This document shows, piece after piece, positions 52,924 to 61,522 of a DNA stretch of 64,000 nt (its first letter is position 1; each line of letters starts with the position of its first letter). The notes beneath the pieces are model-generated. The model was not told the origin of the DNA, did not search any database, and saw only the letters and a program-made list of their open reading frames with translations. A program made the position numbers and the translations under genes. The stretch comes from Paenibacillus sp. ACRRY (GTDB lineage: Bacteria > Bacillota > Bacilli > Paenibacillales > Paenibacillaceae), in the NCBI RefSeq assembly GCF_022346995.1, contig NZ_JAKRNM010000018.1, positions 1 through 64,000 on the forward strand, in the 5' to 3' direction.

Positions 52924-53289
52924 ATGGCATACCAAAAGTTGGGCCGTAATTCCAGCGCACGTAAAGCTTTGTTCCGTGACCTGGTAACCGACCTGTTCTT
53001 GTACGAGCGCATTCAGACAACTGAAGCGAAAGCAAAAGAGGTTCGCTCTATTGCTGAAAAACTGATCACTAAAGCGAAAAAGGGAGATCTTCATGCCCGT
53101 CGCCAAGTGGCAGCTTATGTTCGCCGCGAAACTATCGATGGTGAGCAAGATGCAATCCAAAAACTGTTTAGCGAATTGTCCGGTCGTTACGCTGAGCGTC
53201 CAGGTGGATACACTCGTATCCTGAAACTGGGACCTCGTCGTGGTGACGCAGCGCCTATGGTTTACTTGGAACTGGTTGACCGCGCGTAA
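52924..53289 (+). CDS. rplQ: 50S ribosomal protein L17
   Basis: L17 lies near the tunnel exit. The 121-residue product begins MAYQKLGRNSSARKALFRDL. It is the last gene of the S10-spc-alpha cluster; a terminator follows. Confidence 0.97.
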   Translation: MAYQKLGRNSSARKALFRDLVTDLFLYERIQTTEAKAKEVRSIAEKLITKAKKGDLHARRQVAAYVRRETIDGEQDAIQKLFSELSGRYAERPGGYTRILKLGPRRGDAAPMVYLELVDRA

Positions 53290-53374
53290 AACAGATGAGA
53301 TGAGGAAAGGGGACAGAGTCGATGATTCTGGATTAACCCTTTTTTTCACTTCATTTCGGAATTCGTGCTGTAAT

Positions 53375-53399
53375 AGAAGCTCCGGAAGGGGCTTCTTTT
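53375..53399 (+). terminator. terminator after rplQ
   Basis: AGAAGCTCC (53375-53383) pairs with GGGGCTTCT (53388-53396) around a GGAA loop; T residues follow. It ends the r-protein operon before truA. Confidence 0.82.
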
Positions 53400-53444
53400 G
53401 CTGTTCGGGGTAGGGTATGTTTAGTATGGAACAAAGGTGTGGTA

Positions 53445-54221
53445 ATGATGCGCAACTTGTGTATGACGCTAACTTATGATGGCACTGCTTATTACGGCTT
53501 CCAGGTACAGCCGGGAGGGAATACCATCCAGGATCATCTTGAAGATGCCATTCATGCATTGACAGGTGAGACGGTAAAGATAACGGGGTCAGGTAGGACC
53601 GACGCGGGTGTTCATGCTCGCAGACAGATCTTCAACTTTTTCACCGAATCTCAAATCCCGATTGAACGATGGTGCATTGCACTTAATTCTAGATTACCTT
53701 CGGATATTGTTGTTATTGATGCGATAGAGGTACCGCTTGAGTTTCATTCTCGCTATGCAGCGAAAACGAAGACGTACCGCTATACGATCAATGCAAATCA
53801 ATTTCCGGATGTATTCAACAGAAGGCTGCAATACCATCATCATGCCAGATTAGACGTAACTGCAATGCAGAAGGGGCTTCGTCATTTTATTGGTACGTAT
53901 GATTTCACCTCCTTTGCTTCTCGCAAGTCTCAGAAAGACAATCATGTACGTTCGGTATACGATGCATGGATAGAGGTTGACCGTTCAATGTGTAGAGATC
54001 ATCCGCGCGATCAGGGAGTCATTCATATTTATGTGAGCGGCAACGGCTTTTTGCAGCATATGGTTCGCATTATTGTAGGTACACTGCTGGAGATCGGAGA
54101 GGGCAAACGGAAAGCCTCTGATGTACCGAATATGATTGCCGCATGTAATCGCTCTGCTGCAGGACCAACTGCGGTAAGTTGTGGTTTAATGCTCTGGGAT
54201 CTTGAATACAAAAAAGATTAA
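53445..54221 (+). CDS. truA: tRNA pseudouridine(38-40) synthase
   Basis: TruA makes pseudouridine at positions 38-40 of tRNA anticodon stems. The 258-residue product has the catalytic aspartate in GSGRTDAGVHA (about residues 48-58). ATG 53445 is chosen as AAAGG lies seven bases upstream; GTG 53439 and ATG 53448 are possible. It lies between the r-protein cluster and rplM. The energy-coupling-factor transporter genes found in this gap in many Bacilli are absent. Confidence 0.94.
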   Translation: MMRNLCMTLTYDGTAYYGFQVQPGGNTIQDHLEDAIHALTGETVKITGSGRTDAGVHARRQIFNFFTESQIPIERWCIALNSRLPSDIVVIDAIEVPLEFHSRYAAKTKTYRYTINANQFPDVFNRRLQYHHHARLDVTAMQKGLRHFIGTYDFTSFASRKSQKDNHVRSVYDAWIEVDRSMCRDHPRDQGVIHIYVSGNGFLQHMVRIIVGTLLEIGEGKRKASDVPNMIAACNRSAAGPTAVSCGLMLWDLEYKKD

Positions 54222-54250
54222 ATTTGGTGAGTGAAAAGCTTAATTAACAC

Positions 54251-54279
54251 TTGCGATTTAAGCTCCTATCATGTAATAT
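54251..54279 (+). promoter_or_regulatory. rplM-rpsI promoter
   Basis: TTGCGA (54251-54256), a 17-base spacer and TAATAT (54274-54279) lie about 150 bases upstream of rplM. Confidence 0.75.
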
Positions 54280-54285
54280 AAAAGT

Positions 54286-54400
54286 TGTGTTTTCTTAATG
54301 GCTTTCCCACAGCCCCAATTAAGAGGTTCACATCGCAACAACTATCCATCAACACCTAAAGTTATCACTTAATGAACGAAGATAAATGAAAAATGAGATT
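54286..54400 (+). promoter_or_regulatory. candidate L13 leader
   Basis: A leader of about 140 bases lies between the promoter and rplM. Its segments TTTCCCACAGCCCCAATTAA and CACATCGCAACAAC look like the structured L13 autoregulatory leader known upstream of rplM in Bacilli. I could not confirm the fold by computation. Confidence 0.45.
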
Positions 54401-54426
54401 TTGAACATTTTAAGGAGGAACTTTTC

Positions 54427-54864
54427 ATGCGTACCACGTACATGGCGAAGCCTAACGAAGTTGAGCGCCAATGGCACATCATTGATGCCGAAGGCAAAAC
54501 GCTCGGACGTTTGGCGAGCGAAGCAGCTGCTTTGATCCGCGGCAAACACAAGCCACAATTCACTCCACATGTGGACACTGGCGATTTCGTAGTTATCATC
54601 AATGCGGAGAAAATCGTATTGACTGGTAAAAAAATGCAAGACAAAAAATACTACCGTCACTCGATGCACCCAGGTGGTTTGAAAGTAACTACTGCAGAAG
54701 ATATGGTTAAAAACAAACCGGAACGTATGTTGGAATTGGCTGTTCGCGGTATGCTTCCTAAAACTCGCATGGGCGAAAAAATGAAGCTGAGACTTAAAGC
54801 GTACAGAGGCACTGAGCATCCACATGCAGCACAAAAACCAGAAGTTTACGAACTTCGCGGTTAA
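54427..54864 (+). CDS. rplM: 50S ribosomal protein L13
   Basis: L13 is an early 50S assembly protein. The 145-residue product begins MRTTYMAKPNEVERQWHII and has the AVRGMLPKTRMGEKM segment. rpsI follows after 19 bases. Confidence 0.98.
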   Translation: MRTTYMAKPNEVERQWHIIDAEGKTLGRLASEAAALIRGKHKPQFTPHVDTGDFVVIINAEKIVLTGKKMQDKKYYRHSMHPGGLKVTTAEDMVKNKPERMLELAVRGMLPKTRMGEKMKLRLKAYRGTEHPHAAQKPEVYELRG

Positions 54865-54883
54865 TTAAAAGGAGGACAGTTTC

Positions 54884-55276
54884 ATGGCACAAGTACAATA
54901 CTATGGGACAGGTCGTCGTAAACATTCGGTAGCTCGTGTTCGCCTTGTACCGGGTGAAGGACGCATTGTCATCAATAAACGTGATATTAATGAATACTTC
55001 GGTTTGGAAACACTCAAACTGATCGTAAAACAACCATTGACTTTGACAGAAACGCTTAGCAACTATGACGTTTTGGTTATCGCTCATGGTGGCGGTATCT
55101 CTGGTCAAGCTGGAGCAATCCGTCATGGTATCTCCCGCGCTCTGCTCAAAGCAGATCCGGAATACCGTGCTTCCCTGAAAAAAGCAGGATTCCTGACTCG
55201 TGACCCACGGATGAAAGAACGTAAAAAATACGGTCTCAAAGCCGCTCGTCGCGCTCCTCAGTTCTCCAAACGTTAA
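54884..55276 (+). CDS. rpsI: 30S ribosomal protein S9
   Basis: S9 has a long tail ending in KR that touches P-site tRNA. The 130-residue product starts MAQVQYYGTGRRKHSVAR and ends RAPQFSKR, as in the family. A strong terminator follows. Confidence 0.98.
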   Translation: MAQVQYYGTGRRKHSVARVRLVPGEGRIVINKRDINEYFGLETLKLIVKQPLTLTETLSNYDVLVIAHGGGISGQAGAIRHGISRALLKADPEYRASLKKAGFLTRDPRMKERKKYGLKAARRAPQFSKR

Positions 55277-55286
55277 TATGCACTAC

Positions 55287-55316
55287 AAGCCTCTGGCCTC
55301 GGCCAGAGGCTTTTTT
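55287..55316 (+). terminator. rplM-rpsI terminator
   Basis: AAGCCTCTGGCC (55287-55298) pairs with GGCCAGAGGCTT (55301-55312), followed by six T residues. Between it and the cysH promoter (55317-55790) the sequence is AT-rich and I see no gene or strong signal. Confidence 0.93.
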
Positions 55317-55790
55317 GTTGTCTTTTAAAGCAAGGTTTAGTTGATCCAATAGAATCCCACAGATATTTTGTTATATATGGGTAATCTAAATATGGCTTAT
55401 TTCTAATTTTAAATACGGCTGAAGGTGGTCAATCTGTACAGTTTGAGCGTGATGACAATCATCAGTTTTTTTTATAAAAACAATAAAAGTCGCTTACATG
55501 TATGCACGAAGAATGAAGGGTCTTTTCATACATTTTAGGTCTTATTGCATCTTTTACTTGAGATTAGCACGAGTATAAATCCATTCCAAATTTAATACAG
55601 TTTAAGCCGTATACTCCAAAGGACAAAGGGGTTCATGATTAGCGTGCCGAATTGAATCTCTAGTACATTCTAGTCTGCTTAGAATTATTAAAATGGTTTG
55701 AATGAAAAGATTCAAGGTGCTTTCACATAATATTTTTAAATCACTCAGAAAAATGGGCTCCAAATGCGTCATTTTACCATGTGGCAGGCA

Positions 55791-55818
55791 TTGACATCCC
55801 CCCTGAAAGATTTATACT
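55791..55818 (+). promoter_or_regulatory. cysH promoter
   Basis: TTGACA (55791-55796), a 16-base spacer and TATACT (55813-55818) lie about 70 bases before cysH. The short AT-rich leader may hold a regulator site (for example for CymR), but I cannot identify one with confidence. Confidence 0.75.
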
Positions 55819-55887
55819 ATACATAATTCATATTAGAATGGTCGGCATTAAATTTTTCGGGAAAAGCAGAATGGGGGAAATTCAGAA

Positions 55888-56580
55888 ATGAACTTGTTGG
55901 AAAAAGAAGATCTTGCTCGGAAGAAAGCAGAAGAATTGGAAAATGCAAGCCCTGAGGATATTATTCGTTACGCTGTTGAGACATTCCCAAATATCACTTT
56001 TGCATGCAGCTTTGGTGCGGAAGATGTTGTACTTGTAGATATGCTGCAGAAGATCAGTCCCTCGACGGATGTTTTTTATCTCGACACTGATTTTCATTTC
56101 AAGGAAACGTATGAGACTCGTGATCTTATGAAAGAGAAATACAATTTGGATTTTGTGCGTGTCTCTCCTAAAATTACGCCTGAAGAGCAGGCGGCCCAAC
56201 ATGGAGATGAATTGTGGAAATCGGACCCCAATGCTTGCTGCAATATTCGCAAGGTTGAGCCGCTGACACGTATTCTTTCCCAGTATGATGCATGGATCAC
56301 GGGAATTCGCAGAGATCAGGCACCGACTCGTGCGAATGCGAAGAAAGTGGAATACGATACGAAGTTTGGACTTATGAAATTTAACCCGATCGCTCATTGG
56401 ACTTCTGAGGATGTGTGGGAATATATACGTGCTAATAATGTTGTATATAACCCGCTGCATGATCAGAACTATCCGAGCATTGGTTGTGAATATTGCACCC
56501 GTCAAGTTATGCCTGGGGAAGATCCGCGTGCAGGACGCTGGTCCGGAAATGACAAAACAGAATGCGGACTCCATAAATAA
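55888..56580 (+). CDS. cysH: Phosphoadenylyl/adenylyl-sulfate reductase
   Basis: CysH reduces activated sulfate (APS or PAPS) to sulfite with thioredoxin. The 230-residue product has the CSFGAEDVVLVD nucleotide-binding segment (residues 40-51), paired cysteines C117-C118 and C200-C203 that match the [4Fe-4S] ligands of APS-type reductases, and the C-terminal catalytic cysteine in ECGLHK (C226). All key residues are intact. Directly behind it lies a decayed sat gene, so ATP sulfurylase for this pathway must be supplied from elsewhere in the genome. Confidence 0.95.
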   Translation: MNLLEKEDLARKKAEELENASPEDIIRYAVETFPNITFACSFGAEDVVLVDMLQKISPSTDVFYLDTDFHFKETYETRDLMKEKYNLDFVRVSPKITPEEQAAQHGDELWKSDPNACCNIRKVEPLTRILSQYDAWITGIRRDQAPTRANAKKVEYDTKFGLMKFNPIAHWTSEDVWEYIRANNVVYNPLHDQNYPSIGCEYCTRQVMPGEDPRAGRWSGNDKTECGLHK

Positions 56581-56670
56581 TGTATTCGAATCAGTTGGGG
56601 AGACTCTTAGACTTCACATCATAGCTTTGAACATTTCTCTATCGAACCATCACTATGTAGAATTAGGGTG

Positions 56671-57841
56671 CTGACAAAATTACATCGATTCTGCCTCAAT
56701 GAGGTACGCTGGTGTAGCGTGTCGTACAAGGAGAAGAACGGGAACAATTATTGCGCGAATGAGAGAGCTTATCCTCGTTGCGTATTAGCAGCTGATTCAT
56801 TTCTGACTTGGATATGATAGGAGTAGGTGCATTCTCCCCTCTTACAGGGTTCTTGAATGAAAAAAGACTATTTTTGGTGGTCTCCCGTATGTGTCTTTCG
56901 AATGGAACGGTATGGAGTATTCCCATTACATTAGCTGATGACGAACAGCAGGTGCTTCTCTTAAGGTGGGAGTGACAATTACACTGATTGGGGAAGATGA
57001 TAACGTAACCTACGGCCTGCTGGAAGTACAGAGTGTGTACACCGTGGATCAGGAGGAAGAAGCAAGGCGTGTATTCATGACGGATGGCTCAAAGCATCTA
57101 GGTGTGAAAAGCTATTGGGACGACCTGCAACATATGTGGAAAGACCATTTCAAGTCTTGAATCGTCCTAAGCCGGCCATATTCGAACAGTTTTATTTTGG
57201 CCCTGCAGAGACACGGAGAATGTTTTAGGTAAAAGATGGAAGAAAGTTGCGGGCCTCCAAACACGGAATCCGGTTCATCGTGCCCATGAGTACATTCAAA
57301 AGAGGGCCATGGAGATTGTAGATGCCCTATTTGAACCTTCTTTTGAGAGAAACCAAAATCCGATAACGTCCCTGCCGATGTCCGCATGAAAAGTTATCTG
57401 GTGCTACTCGAGAACGACTATCCAGCGGATCGTGCTTTTCTGGGTCTTCCCGGCAGCTATTCGTTATACTGGTCCGCGTGAAGCCGTATTCCATGCGATG
57501 GTGCGCAATAATTACGGCTGTACTCACTTTATTGTGGGACGTGACCATGCAGGTGTGGGTGATTACTATGGAACTTATGAAGCTCAGGAGATCTTCTCGA
57601 ACTTTACAGCGGAAGAGCTGGGATCACTCCTTTATTCTTCGAGCATAGTTTTTTCTGCACACTAAATGTGGCAACATAGCATCAAGCAAAACATGCCTAC
57701 ACGGTAAAGAGCATCACATGACGTTACCCAGTACAAAAGTGTGGTCTGCTCCGTGATGGAGAGTGTCCTCCACCAGAGTTTACTCGACCTGAGGCAGCTG
57801 AAATACTGATTGAGGGAATGGCGGAGCAAGTCCGCTCCTAA
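56671..57841 (+). pseudogene. sat: sulfate adenylyltransferase (sat) pseudogene, heavily decayed
   Basis: Reading across frames gives an almost complete ATP sulfurylase. Pieces in order are DLDMIGVGAFSPLTGFLNEK and NGTVWSIPITLA (56802-56940), TLIGEDDNVTYGLLEVQSVY (about 56980-57040), the catalytic GLQTRNPVHRAHEYIQK (57255-57305), MVRNNYGCTHFIVGRDHAGV (57500-57560), a CG-x8-C zinc-type segment (57667-57710) and the C-terminal PPPEFTRPEAAEILIEG. In-frame stops occur at 56700, 56715, 56760 and 56793, and at least eight frame changes are needed to join the pieces. Neighbouring genes are intact, so decay is more likely than sequencing error. It follows cysH in the same direction, as a former cysH-sat operon. 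No functional product is expected. Confidence 0.92.
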
Positions 57842-57844
57842 CGG

Positions 57845-57872
57845 TATATTTGTCCACCTTGTCCCATATAGA
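57845..57872 (+). promoter_or_regulatory. candidate sigma-E promoter of cwlD
   Basis: GTATATT (57844-57850), a 14-base spacer and CATATAGA (57865-57872) resemble the sigma-E pattern (KMATATT, 13-15 bases, CATACAMT), with two or three differences. Transcription would start near 57880, inside the loop of the hairpin described next. Confidence 0.45.
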
Positions 57873-57909
57873 TGATTAGAGTCATTTATAGGGACGAGGT
57901 GGTTTTTTT
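57854..57909 (+). terminator. terminator hairpin abutting the cwlD start codon
   Basis: CCACC-TT-GTCCC (57854-57865) pairs with GGGAC-GA-GGTGG (57891-57902), and seven T residues (57903-57909) run right up to ATG 57910. The 3' arm contains GAGGTGG, the only ribosome binding site of cwlD. Transcripts arriving from sat should end here or hide the site. Confidence 0.85.
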
Positions 57910-58665
57910 ATGCGTAAAAATATGGGGAAGCATTTTGTGGTATGGATTCGGCTGCGTACAGTAAAGCGTGTGCTATTAAGCCTCTGTCTGCTGGCGATGT
58001 TGGTGGCTGTGGTGACGTATGAACTCCCTTCATCCAAGACTTCCGGATATTGGGGGCTGCCGCTAGCAGGCAAAGTCATTGCAATTGATGCAGGGCATGG
58101 TGGACCAGACGGGGGAGCTGTGAGCAAGCAGGGGGTCATCGAGAAGGATATTAATTTATCGATTGCCTTGTATGTACGGGACTATCTGCAGCAAGCTGGA
58201 GCACTGGTTGTCATGACGCGAGAGATTGATACAGATCTTGCAGAGGCAGATACCAGAGGATATTCCAAACGGAAGACAGAAGATCTCAAGCAACGAGTAA
58301 GACGAATTGAAGACAAGCAGGCAGATCTGTTTATCAGCATTCACATGAACAGTGTCCCTTCGAACCGCTGGAGTGGTGCACAGGTCTTTTATACACCCAA
58401 CCACCCGGACAATGAAGGATTGGCCAATCTGTTGCAGCAAGAAATGATCCGTAATCTTGAAAATACAGATCGAATTGCAAAAACGGTAAACACCGTTTAT
58501 CTGCTGCAGGCATTGAAAATTCCGTCTGCTCTTGTTGAGGTTGGTTTCCTATCCCATCCCGATGAGGCACGTCTTCTTGCAGATGAAGCATATCAGCGTA
58601 AAGTAGCCGCTTCCATCTATAATGGGATCTTGAGGTATTCCTCGGGGGAACGTCCCAAAAGTTAG
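57910..58665 (+). CDS. cwlD: N-acetylmuramoyl-L-alanine amidase CwlD
   Basis: CwlD helps form muramic-delta-lactam in the spore cortex, needed for germination. The 251-residue product has an N-terminal membrane anchor (about residues 19-37) and an amidase_3 domain with zinc ligands in IDAGHGGPDGG (His63), Glu78 and ISIHMNS (His145), and the catalytic glutamate in ALVEVGFLSHP. The start codon lies directly after the T-run of a terminator. B. subtilis has cwlD in the same place, followed by salA and gerD. Confidence 0.95.
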   Translation: MRKNMGKHFVVWIRLRTVKRVLLSLCLLAMLVAVVTYELPSSKTSGYWGLPLAGKVIAIDAGHGGPDGGAVSKQGVIEKDINLSIALYVRDYLQQAGALVVMTREIDTDLAEADTRGYSKRKTEDLKQRVRRIEDKQADLFISIHMNSVPSNRWSGAQVFYTPNHPDNEGLANLLQQEMIRNLENTDRIAKTVNTVYLLQALKIPSALVEVGFLSHPDEARLLADEAYQRKVAASIYNGILRYSSGERPKS

Positions 58666-58744
58666 TTACAAAGACTAGGACAATGTTATAATTAACTCAG
58701 CATACCTAATTACATGCCAATAGATAAAGCTGAGGTGCTGTCTG

Positions 58745-59845
58745 ATGATATCCAAAGAACAGATACTTGAACTATTGCAACCTTTACAGGAACCACAATT
58801 GGGAGTGAGTCTGACCGAGCTTCAATGGATTCGTGATGTCATGGTAAAAGAAAACCATGTGGCACTGACCATTGTTACATTGGACAATCAGACTGAGGAT
58901 ACAACTGCTCTTAGTGATGCCGCACGTAACCTATTGTCTCAACATGGGGTTCAGGATGTACATATACGCCTGCGTGCAGCATCAGAACATGAACGAGAGA
59001 GCGTGAATGAAGGACAACCAGGGAATGAGCAGAATGACGAGGAAGTACTTGTAAAAGGCCACGCAGCAGGTCTGGATGGTCATGCGTTATTAAGCCCAGA
59101 ATCGGGTGTTCGCTATATTGCAGTAGCAAGTGGCAAAGGTGGGGTAGGTAAATCTACAGTCACAGTGAATCTGGCTGCTGCTCTCGCCCGGCAAGGTAAA
59201 AAGGTTGGATTAATTGATGCGGACATCTATGGTTTCAGTGTACCTGATATGATGGGGATTGAAGAATACCCTGTTGTAGAGGATGGAATCATTCAGCCGG
59301 TCGAGCGTTTCGGTGTGAAAGTGATGTCGATGGGATTTTTCATTCGTGAAAATAACCCTGTAATCTGGCGTGGTCCAATGTTGGGTCGCATGCTGCGTCA
59401 GTTCTTCACGGATGTAAATTGGGGAGAACTGGACTACATGCTGCTTGATTTGCCACCAGGAACAGGTGACGTAGCTCTGGATGTGCACCAAATGCTGCCA
59501 CAGAGCAAGGAGATCATCGTTACAACGCCTCACGCAACAGCAGCATTTGTAGCTGCGAGAGCGGGGGCGATGGCGATTCAGACCGAGCATGAGCTGCTGG
59601 GTGTGGTAGAGAACATGGCTTATTATGAGTGTGGCAAATGTGGAGAGAAAGACTATGTCTTTGGCCGTGGGGGCGGTGGACGTCTTGCAGAAAGCCTGCA
59701 TACAGAGCTCCTCGCACAGATTCCTCTTGGTTCACCGGACAATCATCCATCGGAGCCTGATTTCTCGCCATCTGTATATAAGGCTGATACACGCATCGGT
59801 GCCATATACGATGAAGTAGCCCAGACAATTGAGACTAAGTTTTAG
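58745..59845 (+). CDS. salA: Mrp/NBP35 family ATP-binding protein (SalA-like)
   Basis: The 366-residue product has an N-terminal MIP18-type domain (about residues 1-75), a deviant Walker A SGKGGVGKST (129-138) and a CxxC motif (CGKCG), as in Mrp/ApbC iron-sulfur cluster carriers. In B. subtilis SalA at this locus represses scoC and so affects proteases. Which role applies here cannot be told from sequence. A TATAAT at 58687-58692 with TTACAA 15 bases upstream may be its promoter. Confidence 0.9.
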   Translation: MISKEQILELLQPLQEPQLGVSLTELQWIRDVMVKENHVALTIVTLDNQTEDTTALSDAARNLLSQHGVQDVHIRLRAASEHERESVNEGQPGNEQNDEEVLVKGHAAGLDGHALLSPESGVRYIAVASGKGGVGKSTVTVNLAAALARQGKKVGLIDADIYGFSVPDMMGIEEYPVVEDGIIQPVERFGVKVMSMGFFIRENNPVIWRGPMLGRMLRQFFTDVNWGELDYMLLDLPPGTGDVALDVHQMLPQSKEIIVTTPHATAAFVAARAGAMAIQTEHELLGVVENMAYYECGKCGEKDYVFGRGGGGRLAESLHTELLAQIPLGSPDNHPSEPDFSPSVYKADTRIGAIYDEVAQTIETKF

Positions 59846-59873
59846 CATATTGAAAAAAATTTCCTCAACATCA

Positions 59874-59904
59874 AAAAGCCTGCATCCATCGGATGCGGGC
59901 TTTT
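59874..59904 (+). terminator. bidirectional terminator between salA and gerD
   Basis: AAAAGCCTGCATCC (59874-59887) pairs with GGATGCGGGCTTTT (59891-59904), with one wobble pair. It has a T-run on each strand and separates two convergent genes. Confidence 0.92.
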
Positions 59905-59969
59905 ATAGCTTATAACATGTTTGCACTTCTATAACAGGGTCAACTGTAAATCAACTATGTCTTACTGAT

Positions 59970-60743
59970 TTATGATCCTCCGCCACTTCCGGAGTCACCA
60001 CCACTACCCCCATCTCCACTGTCGCCGCCGCCACTTTCGCCCTCTTGTCCGCCGCCACCCGCTTGTTGTCCGCCTTGTTCCTGTCCGCCGGATTCAACTT
60101 TCGGTTGCAGCTCTTCCTGTACCACCTTTTTAAGCAGCGTCAGCACTTCCATTCGGAATAATGGATTCTGCATGACCTCCTGCATTACTGTCATGGTCTG
60201 TTTACGGTACTCTGGAGTTTTGGTCATGTCCATAAACATTTTGGATACTTCCGGCGACTTCATGATATCCCCAACCGATTTCTGGTAAGTAGGGTCTTTG
60301 ATTAGCTGCATATGCAGCTGTTTGCTCTGCGAGTTAATGGCTTTGGCAAATTCACTCGCAAATTGTGGATCTGTCATGATTTTTTCGAATTCCTTTTGGT
60401 ACTCGGGAGCCGTGATGGTATCTTTAACAGCAATACGTATTTGTTCTGAAGATTGCATGGGCATTAACATTTTCATACCAATGGTTCCAGACCCGCCACC
60501 CGATCCGCCGCCACTTTGTTCGGAATCCCCACTTTCACCGCCGCCCCCCGAGGAACTTTGGCCAGTTAGAGCTTCTTCTACAGCCTTCTTGCCTTCATCA
60601 CTTTTTAGAATATCCACGACCATGGTTTTCATCTCTTTATAACTGCCCTGAGGAGGCGAAGAATTCTGATCTGAACCGCAGCCGGCGAGCATGACGGATA
60701 GCCCCAAAAGGGCGCAGCTGAGCTGCCACAAAGGCCGTTTCAT
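59970..60743 (-). CDS. gerD: Spore germination lipoprotein GerD
   Basis: GerD is a lipoprotein needed for clustering of nutrient germinant receptors in the spore inner membrane. The 257-residue product has a signal peptide with lipobox LAGC (Cys22), then the GerD core (SYKEMKTMVVDILKSDEGKK and on). It is clearly longer than B. subtilis GerD (about 185 residues): a Gly/Ser-rich insert lies near residues 65-90 and a Gly/Ser/Gln-rich tail of about 45 residues ends the protein. ATG 60743 is preferred; ATG 60749 is nearer to AAGGAGGGG and possible. It is on the minus strand, unlike its neighbours. Confidence 0.93.
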   Translation of the reverse strand: MKRPLWQLSCALLGLSVMLAGCGSDQNSSPPQGSYKEMKTMVVDILKSDEGKKAVEEALTGQSSSGGGGESGDSEQSGGGSGGGSGTIGMKMLMPMQSSEQIRIAVKDTITAPEYQKEFEKIMTDPQFASEFAKAINSQSKQLHMQLIKDPTYQKSVGDIMKSPEVSKMFMDMTKTPEYRKQTMTVMQEVMQNPLFRMEVLTLLKKVVQEELQPKVESGGQEQGGQQAGGGGQEGESGGGDSGDGGSGGDSGSGGGS

Positions 60744-60776
60744 GTGCATAACCCCTCCTTGATTAGATACTGCATG

Positions 60777-60807
60777 TAGTATGTGATGGGCAAGCACTAA
60801 ATATGTT
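60777..60807 (-). promoter_or_regulatory. candidate sigma-G promoter of gerD
   Basis: On the minus strand, CATACTA (60777-60783) fits the sigma-G -10 (CATWHTA) fully, and AACATA (60802-60807) lies 18 bases upstream as a weak -35. gerD is a forespore gene in B. subtilis, which agrees. Confidence 0.42.
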
Positions 60808-60868
60808 GAATGATGATGGTTTTTTGTTGAGAAGGTTGGTAAAATAAACTCTCGGGGGTGGAAAACAT

Positions 60869-61486
60869 TTGAATTTACGTAAATGGTTTTTCCTATTTTG
60901 GACAGCCTTACTTATCGGAGCAGCCGGATCGCTAGTTACAGGTCTCATTATGATGCTGGTGAACGGGGAGAGAACGAACGGAATTATCGATTTTCTGCTG
61001 TATCTCCTGATTTTATTTGGATCAGGCGTGATGATTAGTGTGTATTCTCAGATGGGTTTTTTCGCTTACTTGATACTGAATTATATGGGTAAAGGCGTAT
61101 TTCCGAAACGCGGATGGCAAATGGTACAGCTTGTTTTAACCGTGCTCGCTTTGCTAGACGTTATGTTTTTGCGTTTGTTCGTCGGAGGCGGACGAGAGCG
61201 TTTGTCCGATATCGTGCTTGGAATCATTATTTTGGCAGCTGCAATTGTTACCGCTTACGTGAAAGTGAAAAAGACACATATTTCGGCATTAGTCCCAACG
61301 CTCTTTTTTATGATTGCAGTTACCGTGGTTGAGACGATCGGTGTGCTCCGAATCGATGTAAATGCCGCTACCACCTTTATTGTGGTCCCATTGCTGGTAT
61401 GTAATGCATACCAAATGCTAATATTACATAAGCTGGTAGATGGATCTGCAGAGCAGGCAGTGAGCGGGAGAACGGAGCAAGCATAA
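60869..61486 (+). CDS. kbaA: KinB signalling pathway activation protein KbaA
   Basis: KbaA is a membrane protein that helps the sensor kinase KinB start sporulation. The 205-residue product has about six hydrophobic spans and the segment SQMGFFAYLILNYMGKGVF typical of the family. The start is TTG 60869, about ten bases after GGGGGTGG. It is divergent from gerD and lies before pdaB, the same order as in B. subtilis. Confidence 0.88.
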   Translation: MNLRKWFFLFWTALLIGAAGSLVTGLIMMLVNGERTNGIIDFLLYLLILFGSGVMISVYSQMGFFAYLILNYMGKGVFPKRGWQMVQLVLTVLALLDVMFLRLFVGGGRERLSDIVLGIIILAAAIVTAYVKVKKTHISALVPTLFFMIAVTVVETIGVLRIDVNAATTFIVVPLLVCNAYQMLILHKLVDGSAEQAVSGRTEQA

Positions 61487-61522
61487 TGAAGATGGCTATT
61501 TAGGATCCTTTATAAAACGCGA

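Noticed and set aside
56966..57665. Three short + strand open frames behind cysH considered as separate small genes
   Set aside because: Each matches consecutive parts of one ATP sulfurylase, in order, so they are pieces of a sat pseudogene.
60298..60642. Open frame of 114 codons on the + strand opposite gerD
   Set aside because: It is antisense to a lipoprotein gene with a clear signal peptide and ribosome binding site; proline- and serine-rich product comes from reading the Gly/Ser-rich repeat backwards.
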